NCBI GenBank assembly: GCA_964399465.1
Contig: CAYNRA010000003.1
Location: 9,623 to 73,622, forward strand
Length of the DNA stretch: 64,000 nt
Source of the DNA: CAYNRA01 sp964399465
GTDB lineage: Bacteria; Bacteroidota; Bacteroidia; Cytophagales; Spirosomataceae
Direction of reading: 5' to 3'
Position numbers and translations under genes: made by a program
Part shown: positions 50,164 to 59,199 of the stretch, one piece after another
Position numbering within the stretch: the first letter of the stretch is position 1
Layout of the letters: every line of letters starts with the position of its first letter
Notes under the pieces: model-generated
Told to the model about the DNA's origin: nothing
What the model saw: only the letters and a program-made list of their open reading frames with translations
The model's database searches: none

Positions 50164-51507
50164 TTACCCTTCTTTTTTCTTGAATAATTGCCAAATTCTT
50201 TTCTTTTTTTCGGGAAGTGTTAACCCCGTTTTTTCAACAAACAACCTACGTATATCTTTCTCGTATCTTCTAAAAAACTCCGGATCAAAATTAGCCTGAT
50301 CCAACTCACTAAGCGCGTAAGTCACCGACTTCCCTTGCTTTATCCATTTTTCCCAGACAATTTGGCGCATCCGAATACCGAAACTATGACAACCAACCAG
50401 CGTCAAATCGTCCTCTCGATATACGATTCGCACACTCTTGTTTTCCTTTGGGTGTATCCACAAAAATGAATGAGTCCCTTCTTCTTCGTGAGAAGGGACT
50501 CGTCCATATATTTGATATTCGATATCAAAAAATTTTGCAGAGTTAAAGAATATTCCTGGTGAGTATTTTTGGCATTGTGGATTCAAGACATTTTCTGCCA
50601 CTACTTCTCCCATTTTACGTCCTGTGTACCAAATTTGTTCAATAGCTCTCCGGTATTGGTCTGGATGACGTAATTGCACACAATCTCCAGCGGCAAAAAC
50701 ATTTGGCCAAGATGTTTCAAGGTATTCATTCACTACGATTCCTCTTTCAATATTCAAATCTGTTCCTTTTAACCAAGAAACATTAGGTTGTACCCCAATA
50801 GTCACACCTAAAAAGTCAGCCTTCAGCTTCTCCCCTCCCTTCAACGTAATCGCGCCAATTTTTCCTGAATTCTCTTGGGGATGTATTTCAGCTATTTCTT
50901 CATTGAATAGTAGTTTTAATCCATGTGATTCCAAATGTCTCGTAATCATTTCCGATTCTTCCATAGGCAAAACATTACGCCAAAAACTATCCTCCCGAAC
51001 GATCATAGTCACTTTTTTCTCTCTGGATAACAACATTTCAGCCAGCTCTACCCCTATCAATCCACCACCTACAATAACAGCTTCTTCTATGACTGATGTC
51101 CTTGCTTCCAATGCTTCTAAATCCTGAAAACTATACAATCCCTGAATACCTTTCAAATTTTCATTTTTGAGCCCTAATTGAATGGGTTTAGAACCTACTG
51201 CTAAGATTAATTTTGTATAGGATATCCATTGATTTGATTGACTCAAAAAAATGCATTGTTCCTCTTTATCAATACTAGTTACCCAATCCTGAATAAGTTC
51301 AATGCTATTTTTGGGCCAAAAATCATCTTCGTACGGCTTTGTATGTTCATATTTCATTTGCCCCATATAAATATACATGAGAGCAGTCCTAGAAAAAAAA
51401 TGGGGGGTTTCCCCTGAAATGACGATTATTTTTTCTTGACTTTTTTTACGTATGTGACGCGCAGCAGTAATTCCGCTTATCCCATTTCCAATGATTACAA
51501 TTGCCAT
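50164..51507 (-). CDS. FAD-dependent NAD(P)H oxidoreductase
   Basis: A 447-aa flavoprotein of the pyridine nucleotide-disulphide oxidoreductase class I superfamily (ferredoxin/rubredoxin reductase and NirB-like). An N-terminal FAD Rossmann motif (GNGISGITAA at about 7-16), an NAD(P) Rossmann motif (GGGLIGVELAE) near 145-155 and the second FAD motif VFAAGDCVQL near 270 are present. A C-terminal domain of about 150 residues is peculiar to this subgroup. No redox-active CxxxxC pair is seen, so it is not a disulphide reductase. It probably passes electrons between NAD(P)H and the adjacent membrane ferredoxin. Confidence 0.85.
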   Translation of the reverse strand: MAIVIIGNGISGITAARHIRKKSQEKIIVISGETPHFFSRTALMYIYMGQMKYEHTKPYEDDFWPKNSIELIQDWVTSIDKEEQCIFLSQSNQWISYTKLILAVGSKPIQLGLKNENLKGIQGLYSFQDLEALEARTSVIEEAVIVGGGLIGVELAEMLLSREKKVTMIVREDSFWRNVLPMEESEMITRHLESHGLKLLFNEEIAEIHPQENSGKIGAITLKGGEKLKADFLGVTIGVQPNVSWLKGTDLNIERGIVVNEYLETSWPNVFAAGDCVQLRHPDQYRRAIEQIWYTGRKMGEVVAENVLNPQCQKYSPGIFFNSAKFFDIEYQIYGRVPSHEEEGTHSFLWIHPKENKSVRIVYREDDLTLVGCHSFGIRMRQIVWEKWIKQGKSVTYALSELDQANFDPEFFRRYEKDIRRLFVEKTGLTLPEKKKRIWQLFKKKEG

Positions 51508-51565
51508 CTGTGTAGCCTAAATAAGTGTAAACTAAATACGAATAAAATGAACGAATAGCCTATAA

Positions 51566-51605
51566 ACAAAAAGCTCACTCCATTGCAATCTTGGAGCGAG
51601 CCTTT
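51566..51605 (-). terminator. Terminator after the arginine-degradation pair
   Basis: On the minus strand AAGGCTCGCTCCAA (from 51604) pairs with TTG.AGTGAGCTT (from 51585) imperfectly, a 12-13 bp stem with two mismatches and a TTTTTG tail at 51566-51571. It lies just after ctlX. Confidence 0.75.
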
Positions 51606-51622
51606 ACTACTCGATTTGAAAA

Positions 51623-52558
51623 TCATTTTTCAACCAAATGAATTTCAGCTAACATACATCTAGCTGACCCACCACCGCATTTCTCAATCATATCTAAATC
51701 AAAATGCATGATTTCTGCGTAATCGTCTAATTCGTCAATTTGTGCTTTTGAAAGAGACTGATATGCTCTAGTCGACATAACAAGCATTCTGTGTCCATTC
51801 TTTTTGCTAATTAGGAGCATATTTCCGGCAAAATTAGCCATTTGTTCCAATGAAATTGGAATAATATGCTTGCCACTTTTCTCTAAGATATCCCTTACTT
51901 GAAGACGTTCATCTGGATTTGTAATGGCATCTAAACAAACCACTGCAAACGTATTTCCGATACACATCATCACGTTTGTATGGTAAATCGGCAAGTTATT
52001 TTGGTCGTGTGCGTGAAACTTAACAATTTTGTACCCATTCATTTGTTTTGCCCAAGCGGCTAAAACATCTTCGTTTGTACGGGAAGATAAACATGCATAG
52101 GCAATTCTGTGCATTCTGTCGAGTACAAGACTACCTGTTCCTTCCAAAAATTTTTCTTCTCCTTCAAAATGACTAAAATCAAGGACAACATCTACCTGAA
52201 AATCCTTTTGAAGTGCATGAATAATATCCATTCGCCTCTCCGCACGTCTGTTTTCAGCCTGCATTGGGTACAACACTACTTTTCCACTGTGGTGAAAAGA
52301 AACCCAATTATTAGGAAAAATACTATCTGGCGAGTACGAATCAGCTACATCATCAAAAACAATGACGTTTACTCCAGCAGATTTGAGGCGATTAGCCATT
52401 TCGTCAAACTCACGAAGCGCGTCCGCTTGTGTTAAACTTGGCTGCAATTCGTGTGCAGAAGCATCTTGAAAAGCATTAGACGAAGCAGTTTCTTCATTAA
52501 ATTTAAACTGTACAGGTCTAATCATCAATAAGTTATAAGTAGCTTGTGCTTGTATCAT
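51623..52558 (-). CDS. ctlX: Citrulline utilization hydrolase (CtlX-type)
   Basis: A 311-aa amidinotransferase-fold hydrolase (five-bladed GME superfamily). CtlX/citrulline ureidase members turn citrulline into ornithine, CO2 and ammonia. The catalytic set is present: Glu139 in FLEGTGS, His193 in YHTNVMM and the nucleophile Cys301 in GGSARCMLAE. The N-terminal IRPVQFKFNEET segment is also usual for this subfamily. It starts 24 bp after an arginine deiminase gene, which would supply its substrate. A dimethylarginine hydrolase activity is the main alternative. Confidence 0.82.
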   Translation of the reverse strand: MIQAQATYNLLMIRPVQFKFNEETASSNAFQDASAHELQPSLTQADALREFDEMANRLKSAGVNVIVFDDVADSYSPDSIFPNNWVSFHHSGKVVLYPMQAENRRAERRMDIIHALQKDFQVDVVLDFSHFEGEEKFLEGTGSLVLDRMHRIAYACLSSRTNEDVLAAWAKQMNGYKIVKFHAHDQNNLPIYHTNVMMCIGNTFAVVCLDAITNPDERLQVRDILEKSGKHIIPISLEQMANFAGNMLLISKKNGHRMLVMSTRAYQSLSKAQIDELDDYAEIMHFDLDMIEKCGGGSARCMLAEIHLVEK

Positions 52559-52582
52559 ATCAATTATACGTTTTATTGTGGA

Positions 52583-54052
52583 TTAAAGTTGTGAACGAAG
52601 TAAAGGTAAACTCATGCAATGAGAACCACCCCGAGCACGAGATAACTCTGCGGAAGGTAAGAGTATAATGGTATTTTCCAGTGTATCAGGTGATAGGTTT
52701 CCTAACTCAAACTGAACCAATAACTCTTTTACAGCTATTGTTTGAAATCCTGCTTGACGAAAAGCCTCGGAAGTATGGTCATTCCGATCATAACCTACAG
52801 CGACACCTTCTTTCAGAACGAGCAAATTACAAGAATCTGTCCATTGCTCTCGTGCACCATAAGGAAATACATTATTCCCAGAGTAAACGAACTGAACCGG
52901 CTCTTCAGACTTCAGATCTTTTTCTGATATATATCGCAGCAAATCTTCTAAATTATCGAAGTTTCTGTATTTTACCTCTCCATCTTCTTTATAAAACTGT
53001 TTGATTAACAACTCTTCATGAATAGGTCTTTGTCCTAGTTCATCCCAAATAAAATCTTTTTTAGCTTGCTCATTTGTTCTCCCTAGAGAGCCAAGCAATA
53101 CCCAAACATTGCGCTTAATTTGAGTAAAAATTGTATCAATGTGCATATAATCCCTTTTTGCAGGAATTTTGACCAAGGTTACTTTTTGTACAATATCCTT
53201 CTGAAAAAGCTTTCTAATAACCTGTCTAGCAGCTTCTACAGAAGTACGCTCACTAATTCCAATCAATAAATGTGAAGGAGCGACCATCATGACATCACCG
53301 CCTTCTAGTGTGTCTATTCTACTTTCTTGTTCTTCTTCTGGCAATAAAAAATGTTCTTCATCCTCCTCTATTTCAATGATTTTTCCTTTTAATTCTTCAA
53401 ATAGTGGATGATTGAAGAAAATATACTTGGCTAATAAAGACTCCCGTGAACGAGCAATTCGCGCAGGTTTGTTTAGGAGAATGTGATCATTGATTACAAT
53501 ACCGATATCTCGTGTAAAAATTAAATTAGGTACTGGTGGAAAGAACATCTCCCCGTTTTCAGCAATGCCTGTGATGAGCAATTTCGCTAAACTTATAGGG
53601 GATAACTGTAGAAAATTCTGGGTTTCACCGTAGCTACATTCTTCGATAGCACCTACGGCAGCTACAAGTTGAACCTTTACTTCTGGTATTGATAGTATAT
53701 CTACCAAGAGTTTCTCAAATTCGATAACTTTATCTGAAGCAAAATAAGCTTCGTGCGAAGGTTTGAAGAACGATCTCGAGATATCTTTATCTATTTCCTC
53801 GAGTTTGCCTACCACTTTCTCAGGATCTAAAAAGTAGAGAAGTAGTTTAACATAGTAATCATACTCTTCTCTTCTCATCGTATCAAGGTGAACAATATCT
53901 TCAAAAAGCCAATCTTGCGCTTTTGAAGGGACAACCTTTCCTAACCCACTATCTGGACTGTGAATAATGAGTCTTTTAAGTCTAGCGACTTCGGTTGATA
54001 CAAATATATTTTTGTTTTCTGTTTTTGTAGAAAAATCGTTTTTGGAAATCAT
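52583..54052 (-). CDS. Arginine deiminase family protein
   Basis: Predicted to hydrolyse arginine to citrulline and ammonia. All arginine deiminase marks are visible: NLIFTRDIG (171-185 region), EGGDVMMV near 250-257, MHIDTIFT at 303-310, and the nucleophile Cys479 in GGSHCMS. At 489 aa it is about 80 residues longer than classical ArcA, mostly through an insert at about 330-400 and a longer N terminus. No arcB, arcC or arcD is nearby; the partner is the ctlX gene 24 bp downstream. Confidence 0.85.
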   Translation of the reverse strand: MISKNDFSTKTENKNIFVSTEVARLKRLIIHSPDSGLGKVVPSKAQDWLFEDIVHLDTMRREEYDYYVKLLLYFLDPEKVVGKLEEIDKDISRSFFKPSHEAYFASDKVIEFEKLLVDILSIPEVKVQLVAAVGAIEECSYGETQNFLQLSPISLAKLLITGIAENGEMFFPPVPNLIFTRDIGIVINDHILLNKPARIARSRESLLAKYIFFNHPLFEELKGKIIEIEEDEEHFLLPEEEQESRIDTLEGGDVMMVAPSHLLIGISERTSVEAARQVIRKLFQKDIVQKVTLVKIPAKRDYMHIDTIFTQIKRNVWVLLGSLGRTNEQAKKDFIWDELGQRPIHEELLIKQFYKEDGEVKYRNFDNLEDLLRYISEKDLKSEEPVQFVYSGNNVFPYGAREQWTDSCNLLVLKEGVAVGYDRNDHTSEAFRQAGFQTIAVKELLVQFELGNLSPDTLENTIILLPSAELSRARGGSHCMSLPLLRSQL

Positions 54053-54069
54053 AACATGTATTGAGTTTT

Positions 54070-54101
54070 AAAGTAAAAAATCTGGTACAGATTTTCACTT
54101 T
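54070..54101 (-). promoter_or_regulatory. Hairpin in the arginine deiminase leader
   Basis: CAGATTTTCACTTT (54088-54101) pairs with AAAGTAAAAAATCTG (54070-54084) with a small bulge, closed by a 3-nt loop, 18 bp before the start codon. It could hide the ribosome entry region. No ligand motif is recognised. Confidence 0.4.
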
Positions 54102-54193
54102 ACATAAACCCAAATTGAGCCATGTAGTACAAAAGTCGAAGTAAGTGTATTGTGAAGTGATTATCCATTAGATAAATCATACTTTTATACTTG

Positions 54194-54223
54194 CAAAAAT
54201 ATAATTTTATCTTAGAAATACAA
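54194..54223 (-). promoter_or_regulatory. Promoter of the arginine deiminase-ctlX operon
   Basis: On the minus strand TTG (54221-54223), 19 bp, then TATTTTTG (54194-54201, perfect TAnnTTTG). The transcript would begin near 54187, leaving a leader of about 135 nt. Confidence 0.6.
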
Positions 54224-54251
54224 CAGTAGGTCTATAATCTTACAGTTTTAG

Positions 54252-54611
54252 TTACGTGATAGGAAGCCCTTCAATCGTAATTCGAGCTCTTTGGCATACA
54301 CCTCCGATTGGAGGGTTGAGTTTTGAGACAGATACGGTTATTATGCCGATTTTTGTTTTTTCTCTTACTTTTTTAATAATTTCTTGTGCAACGTGCTCTA
54401 GTAATTTATGTTTCTCCTGCATCACTCCGGCTACACAAGCATAAAGCATTTCATAGTTAATGGTTGATAGAAGTTCATCTGTTTCTGCAGGCATGTGTAA
54501 ATCTGTATCAATTCGAATATCTACCTCATATCTGTTTCCGATTTTTTGCTCTTCTTCATAGTAACCATGATAGGCAAAAAAAGACATACCTTCAAGTGCA
54601 ACACTTCCCAT
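54252..54611 (-). CDS. folB: Dihydroneopterin aldolase
   Basis: Folate synthesis enzyme making 6-hydroxymethyl-7,8-dihydropterin from dihydroneopterin. The 119-aa chain has the family length. FFAYHGYYEEEQKIGNRYEV near residue 11 carries the conserved Gly-Tyr and Glu; NYEMLY and HKLLEHVAQEI carry the mid-chain motif; the C-terminal SKLNPPIGG holds the catalytic Lys. It lies 26 bp after the DivIVA-like gene, presumably co-transcribed. Confidence 0.94.
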   Translation of the reverse strand: MGSVALEGMSFFAYHGYYEEEQKIGNRYEVDIRIDTDLHMPAETDELLSTINYEMLYACVAGVMQEKHKLLEHVAQEIIKKVREKTKIGIITVSVSKLNPPIGGVCQRARITIEGLPIT

Positions 54612-54637
54612 TTACTTATGATTAATTCAAAAATATA

Positions 54638-56074
54638 TTAGAGATTATCGAAGAAAGATCCAGCTTGGTCATTTCGTCTAGAGTCATTTAAAATATCTCC
54701 CAAACGTATCGTTTGGCCATTATTATCTCTACTCTTTCCGTTCTGCTTCCCGTCTTGAATCATAGAAGAGCGAAGAGATTGAATAATGCTATTTGTTCTA
54801 TCTTCATAATCTACAGTTTCATCTAGTCCATTCCCCTTGTTTACCGCTACTACTTTGGGATTTTCTGGTTCTTTGACAGTCCCAACAAAGATAGGATCCA
54901 CAAGCGATACTATTTTAGGGTCAGCGTGAACATCAGGGGATGGGATACCTTGCGACTTACCTTCTGCGTCAGAATTATTTGGTAAATGAGAGTTAGAATA
55001 CGGTTTTTCTTCTTTGTTTGAAGAAGCACCTTTAGCATATAAAAGTGCTATCTGAATCCAATCCGTTACATTAAAAGTTTCCGTTTTATGTCCTTGTTGC
55101 ACAAGCACTTCATGCACTTTATATGGAGGTAAACACGACAATGCTCTAAACGTTGTAATGCCGGCTTTCATTAAACTATCGCTTATCTCTTTTGTGATTC
55201 CATTTATCAACATAAAATCGTCACGTACTGGAACTTCGGAGGGAGGCACCTCAGGTGGATACGTACTATTCACTTGATTTGTTGTTAAATCTGAACTACT
55301 TTCATTGGATGAGCTATCATCAATATCTATCTGTCCAAGGTTTGGTTGACTATCGACTGAACCTGTATAGGAAACGCTAGGAGTAACATTTTGTAGTTCG
55401 TGAAACTCACTATTTTGGGGTTCTTGTGTCGTTCCAGAATAAGTACCAACAGAAGGAGTTTCTACCTCAACTTTTCCCGTGTTCAAAAACTCTTGGTTTG
55501 GTAGTTCGGAAATGAACTGATCTACTTTTTCGAACTTTTCTTGGAGAACTTTGGGATTAAAATTACCTTCAAAAACGACGACATTATCTAATGTTGCATT
55601 TGCTAGACTTTTTAGCTCAACGATGAGGTGATTTCTATGATTTTCTAATGTTTTGAAATCTCGCTCAAGATGCTTCATTTCTTTTAAGGTAGAATCTCGG
55701 AGAGAGAAAACTTCAGCATTACTTTCTGTACGAATTCTTTCAGCTTCAGCGTATGCTTCTGCTAAAATTTGTTCTGCTTTCGCAGCAGCATCTTGCAAAT
55801 TTTTATCTGCTTGATATGTTGCTTGCTCAAGCATATTCTTAGCAGTATCTTCTGCAGTTTTGAGCGCTTTAAATAAAGTACTTTGAATGTCTCTAAACTT
55901 GTTTGCTTCCTTTTCAGCAATTTCTAGCTGCATACGAAGCATCTTACTCTCGTCTACAATTCTCTCCCATTCAGAAGAAAGATTGGACAAGAATGCGTCA
56001 ACTTGCTCAGGCAAATACCCTCGGAAAGTTTTTTCAAACTGTTGTTTTCGTATCTCAAGCGGAGTGATTTTCAT
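54638..56074 (-). CDS. DivIVA-domain coiled-coil protein with HhH-like domain
   Basis: A 478-aa protein; ATG 56074 is chosen because MKITPLEIRKQQF is the typical DivIVA start and the promoter lies upstream of it. Residues 1-65 form the DivIVA N domain (TFRGYLPEQVDAFL), 40-160 a coiled coil, 200-280 a Ser/Thr/Pro-rich linker. Residues 284-350 form a helix-hairpin-helix-like module (MLINGITKEISDSLMKAG, then a TDWIQIALLYAKG helix). A disordered tail ends in GDILNDSRRND. DivIVA proteins bind curved membrane at poles or septa; the HhH-type domain suggests nucleic acid or protein binding. folB follows. Confidence 0.8.
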   Translation of the reverse strand: MKITPLEIRKQQFEKTFRGYLPEQVDAFLSNLSSEWERIVDESKMLRMQLEIAEKEANKFRDIQSTLFKALKTAEDTAKNMLEQATYQADKNLQDAAAKAEQILAEAYAEAERIRTESNAEVFSLRDSTLKEMKHLERDFKTLENHRNHLIVELKSLANATLDNVVVFEGNFNPKVLQEKFEKVDQFISELPNQEFLNTGKVEVETPSVGTYSGTTQEPQNSEFHELQNVTPSVSYTGSVDSQPNLGQIDIDDSSSNESSSDLTTNQVNSTYPPEVPPSEVPVRDDFMLINGITKEISDSLMKAGITTFRALSCLPPYKVHEVLVQQGHKTETFNVTDWIQIALLYAKGASSNKEEKPYSNSHLPNNSDAEGKSQGIPSPDVHADPKIVSLVDPIFVGTVKEPENPKVVAVNKGNGLDETVDYEDRTNSIIQSLRSSMIQDGKQNGKSRDNNGQTIRLGDILNDSRRNDQAGSFFDNL

Positions 56075-56115
56075 AATTCGCTGAAAATTTATATATTTAA
56101 AGGACAATTGGTAAA

Positions 56116-56146
56116 CAAATGTATTAATTATCCTTGTTTTGACCAA
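56116..56146 (-). promoter_or_regulatory. Promoter of the divIVA-like/folB operon
   Basis: On the minus strand TTG (56144-56146), a 20-bp spacer, then TACATTTG (56116-56123), a perfect TAnnTTTG. It is 41 bp upstream of the ATG at 56074. Confidence 0.65.
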
Positions 56147-56178
56147 TAAACCCTACATTTCTATAAAAAATACCTTAT

Positions 56179-57111
56179 TTAAAGTCTAGAGAAATCAATT
56201 TTCCAATACGAAACTGTCCGATCGTCACTGGCTGTCAAGAGTACCCCTTCTTTTTGCCACATTACTTTATTTACAGATGTTCCGTGCCCAGCGTGTCTGC
56301 CTCTATCAATCACTTTTACCAATTCATACGTTTGCGTATCCCATATTTTAACTGATTTATCAAGACTCCCAGAGGCCAACCATTTTCCATCCATACTTAC
56401 ATCCAAGCTATTGATTGTATACAGATGTGCAGGAACACGAGTTATCAAATGTCCTTTTTCTTTGTCAAGTTCCCAGTATATCAATTGCGCGTCTCTCCCA
56501 CCAGAGACCAATTGATTGCCAAATTTCAAACATTGGAGAGAAAAGACAGAATTTGTATGCCCTTCCAAAGTATACATTAGCTTCCCAGAGGTTGACTCCA
56601 AAACATAAATAAAATTATCTGAAGAGCCGACTAGCAACCTATTTTCAACTTCCTGAACTGCCAGAGTACGAATACTTTTAGAACTTATTTTCTGTTGCTT
56701 AACCAACTTACCTGTGAATCGGTCTAGCCAAGTTAGGCATCCAGAACTATCCCCGACCAAAATACGATTATCCACACCTTTGATATCAAACAGAGCTACA
56801 TTCCCTAATGAGACTCGATGTAACTCTGTTCTGGTACTTAGATCTATCAAATGTACCCCGTCAAAGTTATGCCCAATCCATAGGTAATTCGTACGCGAAT
56901 CATAGAATATAGAATAAATGGAGTTTTTTACTTTTGCTACAGGTATTCCTAAATCAGGTTTTTGCATAGTCCAACGAACTACGTACCCATCTCCAGAGGA
57001 GGAGAAAAAATCTGTCTCAATATCCGTGTGAGTGAGCCCATATACAGCGTCACGATGCCCCGTATAGGAATCTACCTTTTCGACGCGTATATTTGAACTT
57101 ACAACACTCAT
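56179..57111 (-). CDS. Cytoplasmic WD40-repeat protein
   Basis: A 310-aa seven-bladed propeller with no signal peptide. Blades carry GHRDAVYGL, GHTNSVFSLQC and ISLDVSMDGKWLASGSLDKSVKIWD-type repeats with GH...WD spacing, the last being LLTASDDRTVSYWKI. It is a protein-interaction platform of unknown partner. It is divergent from the phosphopantetheinyl transferase by 42 bp and lies upstream of divIVA-folB, which have their own promoter. Confidence 0.85.
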   Translation of the reverse strand: MSVVSSNIRVEKVDSYTGHRDAVYGLTHTDIETDFFSSSGDGYVVRWTMQKPDLGIPVAKVKNSIYSIFYDSRTNYLWIGHNFDGVHLIDLSTRTELHRVSLGNVALFDIKGVDNRILVGDSSGCLTWLDRFTGKLVKQQKISSKSIRTLAVQEVENRLLVGSSDNFIYVLESTSGKLMYTLEGHTNSVFSLQCLKFGNQLVSGGRDAQLIYWELDKEKGHLITRVPAHLYTINSLDVSMDGKWLASGSLDKSVKIWDTQTYELVKVIDRGRHAGHGTSVNKVMWQKEGVLLTASDDRTVSYWKIDFSRL

Positions 57112-57153
57112 CTTATATTCGTTTAAACTTACTTTTCAAATTCGTCACCTGCA

Positions 57154-57783
57154 ATGCCTATTCAGTTTTCCAACCAAATTTCTGAACAAACTGTTGTCTA
57201 TATTTGGGAAATAACAGAGAATACAGAAGAATTAATGCAGCTATCTTCAGCTCTACCTACAATTCCAAATACATACATGACAGAGAAAAGATGGCGAGAA
57301 CAATTAGCAGCTCGAGCCTTGATTTCATATGCTTGCAAAGAATTAGGTCTACCAATTATTGATATCCGAAAGGATGAATTTGGGAAACCTTGGTTGGTTG
57401 GGAGTGACTGGCACTTTTCGATTTCCCATACAGAGAGGTATATAGCCATAGTTTTGGATGCGAAAGAACCTGTTGGTATAGACTTAGAAAAACCTAGCCC
57501 AAAGGTAAGCAAAGTATTGGCTCGCATCTGTTCAGAACAAGAACTAGACAATGTCAAATATTCTACCTTTGAACACTGCATCTTGTGGTCTGCTAAGGAA
57601 GCACTCTATAAATTATATGGAAAGCGAAAAGTTGACTTTAAGAAACATCTTCAGATTACCCGAAACTATGACCAATGGTATGGAAAAATTCAGGTCGATG
57701 ACCAAGATACTACAACACATCAATTGTATGTCCATCACTGGATGCAAACGTATTGTTTAGTTGTAGCATTTGGACTTATCTGA
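57154..57783 (+). CDS. 4'-phosphopantetheinyl transferase superfamily protein
   Basis: Transfers the phosphopantetheine arm from CoA to acyl or peptidyl carrier proteins. The 209-aa Sfp-type enzyme has FSISHTE (88-94), the Mg2+ site GIDLE (108-112) and WSAKEALYK (145-153). Its size, larger than AcpS, suggests a broad-range Sfp/HetI-like enzyme. No polyketide or peptide synthase lies in the window; its carrier protein is unknown. Confidence 0.88.
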   Translation: MPIQFSNQISEQTVVYIWEITENTEELMQLSSALPTIPNTYMTEKRWREQLAARALISYACKELGLPIIDIRKDEFGKPWLVGSDWHFSISHTERYIAIVLDAKEPVGIDLEKPSPKVSKVLARICSEQELDNVKYSTFEHCILWSAKEALYKLYGKRKVDFKKHLQITRNYDQWYGKIQVDDQDTTTHQLYVHHWMQTYCLVVAFGLI

Positions 57784-57794
57784 AGTCATAACAA

Positions 57795-57840
57795 AAAAAT
57801 AAGTCAACCCCACAGTTGTATGCAAAGTTAACTTATTTTA
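57795..57840. terminator. Probable bidirectional terminator, transferase/sufD
   Basis: AAAATAAGT-C-AAC (57796-57808) pairs with GTT-A-ACTTATTTT (57827-57839) with one mismatch and an 18-nt loop. It is AU-rich and thus weaker than the others, but sits exactly between two convergent genes. Confidence 0.5.
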
Positions 57841-57868
57841 TAAATTTTACTACTATTTTTAACTTTTT

Positions 57869-59161
57869 TTAAACAAGCTTATCCGCTATCTTTTCTTCGA
57901 TATAAGATTGAAGTTTTTCTAATTTAATTTGTGTAATTACGTCACCTGCAAAGGCAAGTAATTGTAATTTGATTGCTTCATCTTTAGGGATTCCACGTGC
58001 TTGCATGTAGAAAATCACCTCATTATCCAGTTGACCTGTTGTTGTTCCATGGGAACACTTCACATCATCCGCCCAGATTTCAAGTTGTGGCTTTGTATTC
58101 ATTGTTGCAGAATCTGACAAAAGAACATTCTTGCAGTTTTGATATGCATTGGTCTTTTGTGCATCTTCTTGCACATAAATCTTTCCGTTAAATACACCTG
58201 TTGATTGGTCTTTCAAGATCCCTTTATACAACTCATTGCTCTGTGAATGTGGTTTTCTGTGATCTACTAAGGTATGATTATCTACATGTTCTTTTCCAGA
58301 AGGAACATACAAACCGTACATATTTCCATCGATATTAGAACCATCCACTGACAAATGAAGATTATTTCGTGTGAATAACCCACTAAGCGTTACAGTTGCA
58401 GAATAGCAGTAACTATTATCGGCTTGGTAGACTTCTGTTGTTCCAACATGGTGACTATTATCTCCACCTTCTTGGATTTTGTAGTAGTACATCTGCGCCT
58501 GATTTTCTAGCTTAATTTCTGTAACCACATTTGCAAATGCGGTTTGGCTTCCAAGTGTATCAAAATGCTCTACAAATTGAAGACTTGCTCCTTTACCCAA
58601 AGAAACAAGATTCCTTGTTTGGGCAAATGTATTTTCCTGCGTTGCATCAACCAAATGGCGAACCACTACAGGACTTTCGATTTGTGTATTTGCAGCTACT
58701 TGGATAACGATACCGTCTTGTGCATACGCCGTATTCAGTGCCGTAAAAGCCTCTGATTCGTCTTTTGTTAATGCGGCATACGCTTCATTTAATATGCCAT
58801 TTTGCTCTGCTTCCGCAAAAGTAGTTATCTTGAGACCTGAAGGCAAGTTTGCTAGATTAGATAGTGCAGGCACAAAATGACCATTCACAAAGAACAACGT
58901 TGTATCAGACAAGTTCGGGAATGCACTATTTTGTAGGTAGTCCGTAGCTTCTGTAGTCACTTGTGAGGCAACCGAGAAAGTTTGTTTAACAAGCTTTGCC
59001 ACATTCGAGTACTTCCATTCTTCGTGCTTAGTTGTCGGAAAACCAAGTGTATTGAAGTGGGCTTTTGCCGTTTCTCTTTTATTACTTAGCGGAGAAGAGG
59101 GTACAGGTAATTCGAGCATACCAGCTGCAAGAGAGGTATCTACCATATATTGTTCGTTCAT
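57869..59161 (-). CDS. sufD: Fe-S cluster assembly protein SufD
   Basis: Part of the SufBCD scaffold that builds Fe-S clusters under stress. The 430-aa chain has the N-terminal helical region, a long parallel beta-helix (about 140-370) and the SufBD C-terminal segment (SHGTTTGQLDNEVIFYMQARG with the conserved His; then AFAGDVI). It lies 38 bp after sufC. sufS, sufE and sufU are not downstream. Confidence 0.95.
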   Translation of the reverse strand: MNEQYMVDTSLAAGMLELPVPSSPLSNKRETAKAHFNTLGFPTTKHEEWKYSNVAKLVKQTFSVASQVTTEATDYLQNSAFPNLSDTTLFFVNGHFVPALSNLANLPSGLKITTFAEAEQNGILNEAYAALTKDESEAFTALNTAYAQDGIVIQVAANTQIESPVVVRHLVDATQENTFAQTRNLVSLGKGASLQFVEHFDTLGSQTAFANVVTEIKLENQAQMYYYKIQEGGDNSHHVGTTEVYQADNSYCYSATVTLSGLFTRNNLHLSVDGSNIDGNMYGLYVPSGKEHVDNHTLVDHRKPHSQSNELYKGILKDQSTGVFNGKIYVQEDAQKTNAYQNCKNVLLSDSATMNTKPQLEIWADDVKCSHGTTTGQLDNEVIFYMQARGIPKDEAIKLQLLAFAGDVITQIKLEKLQSYIEEKIADKLV

Positions 59162-59199
59162 AAGTATATTCGTGTATAAAACAAAAATGATAAATAGAA

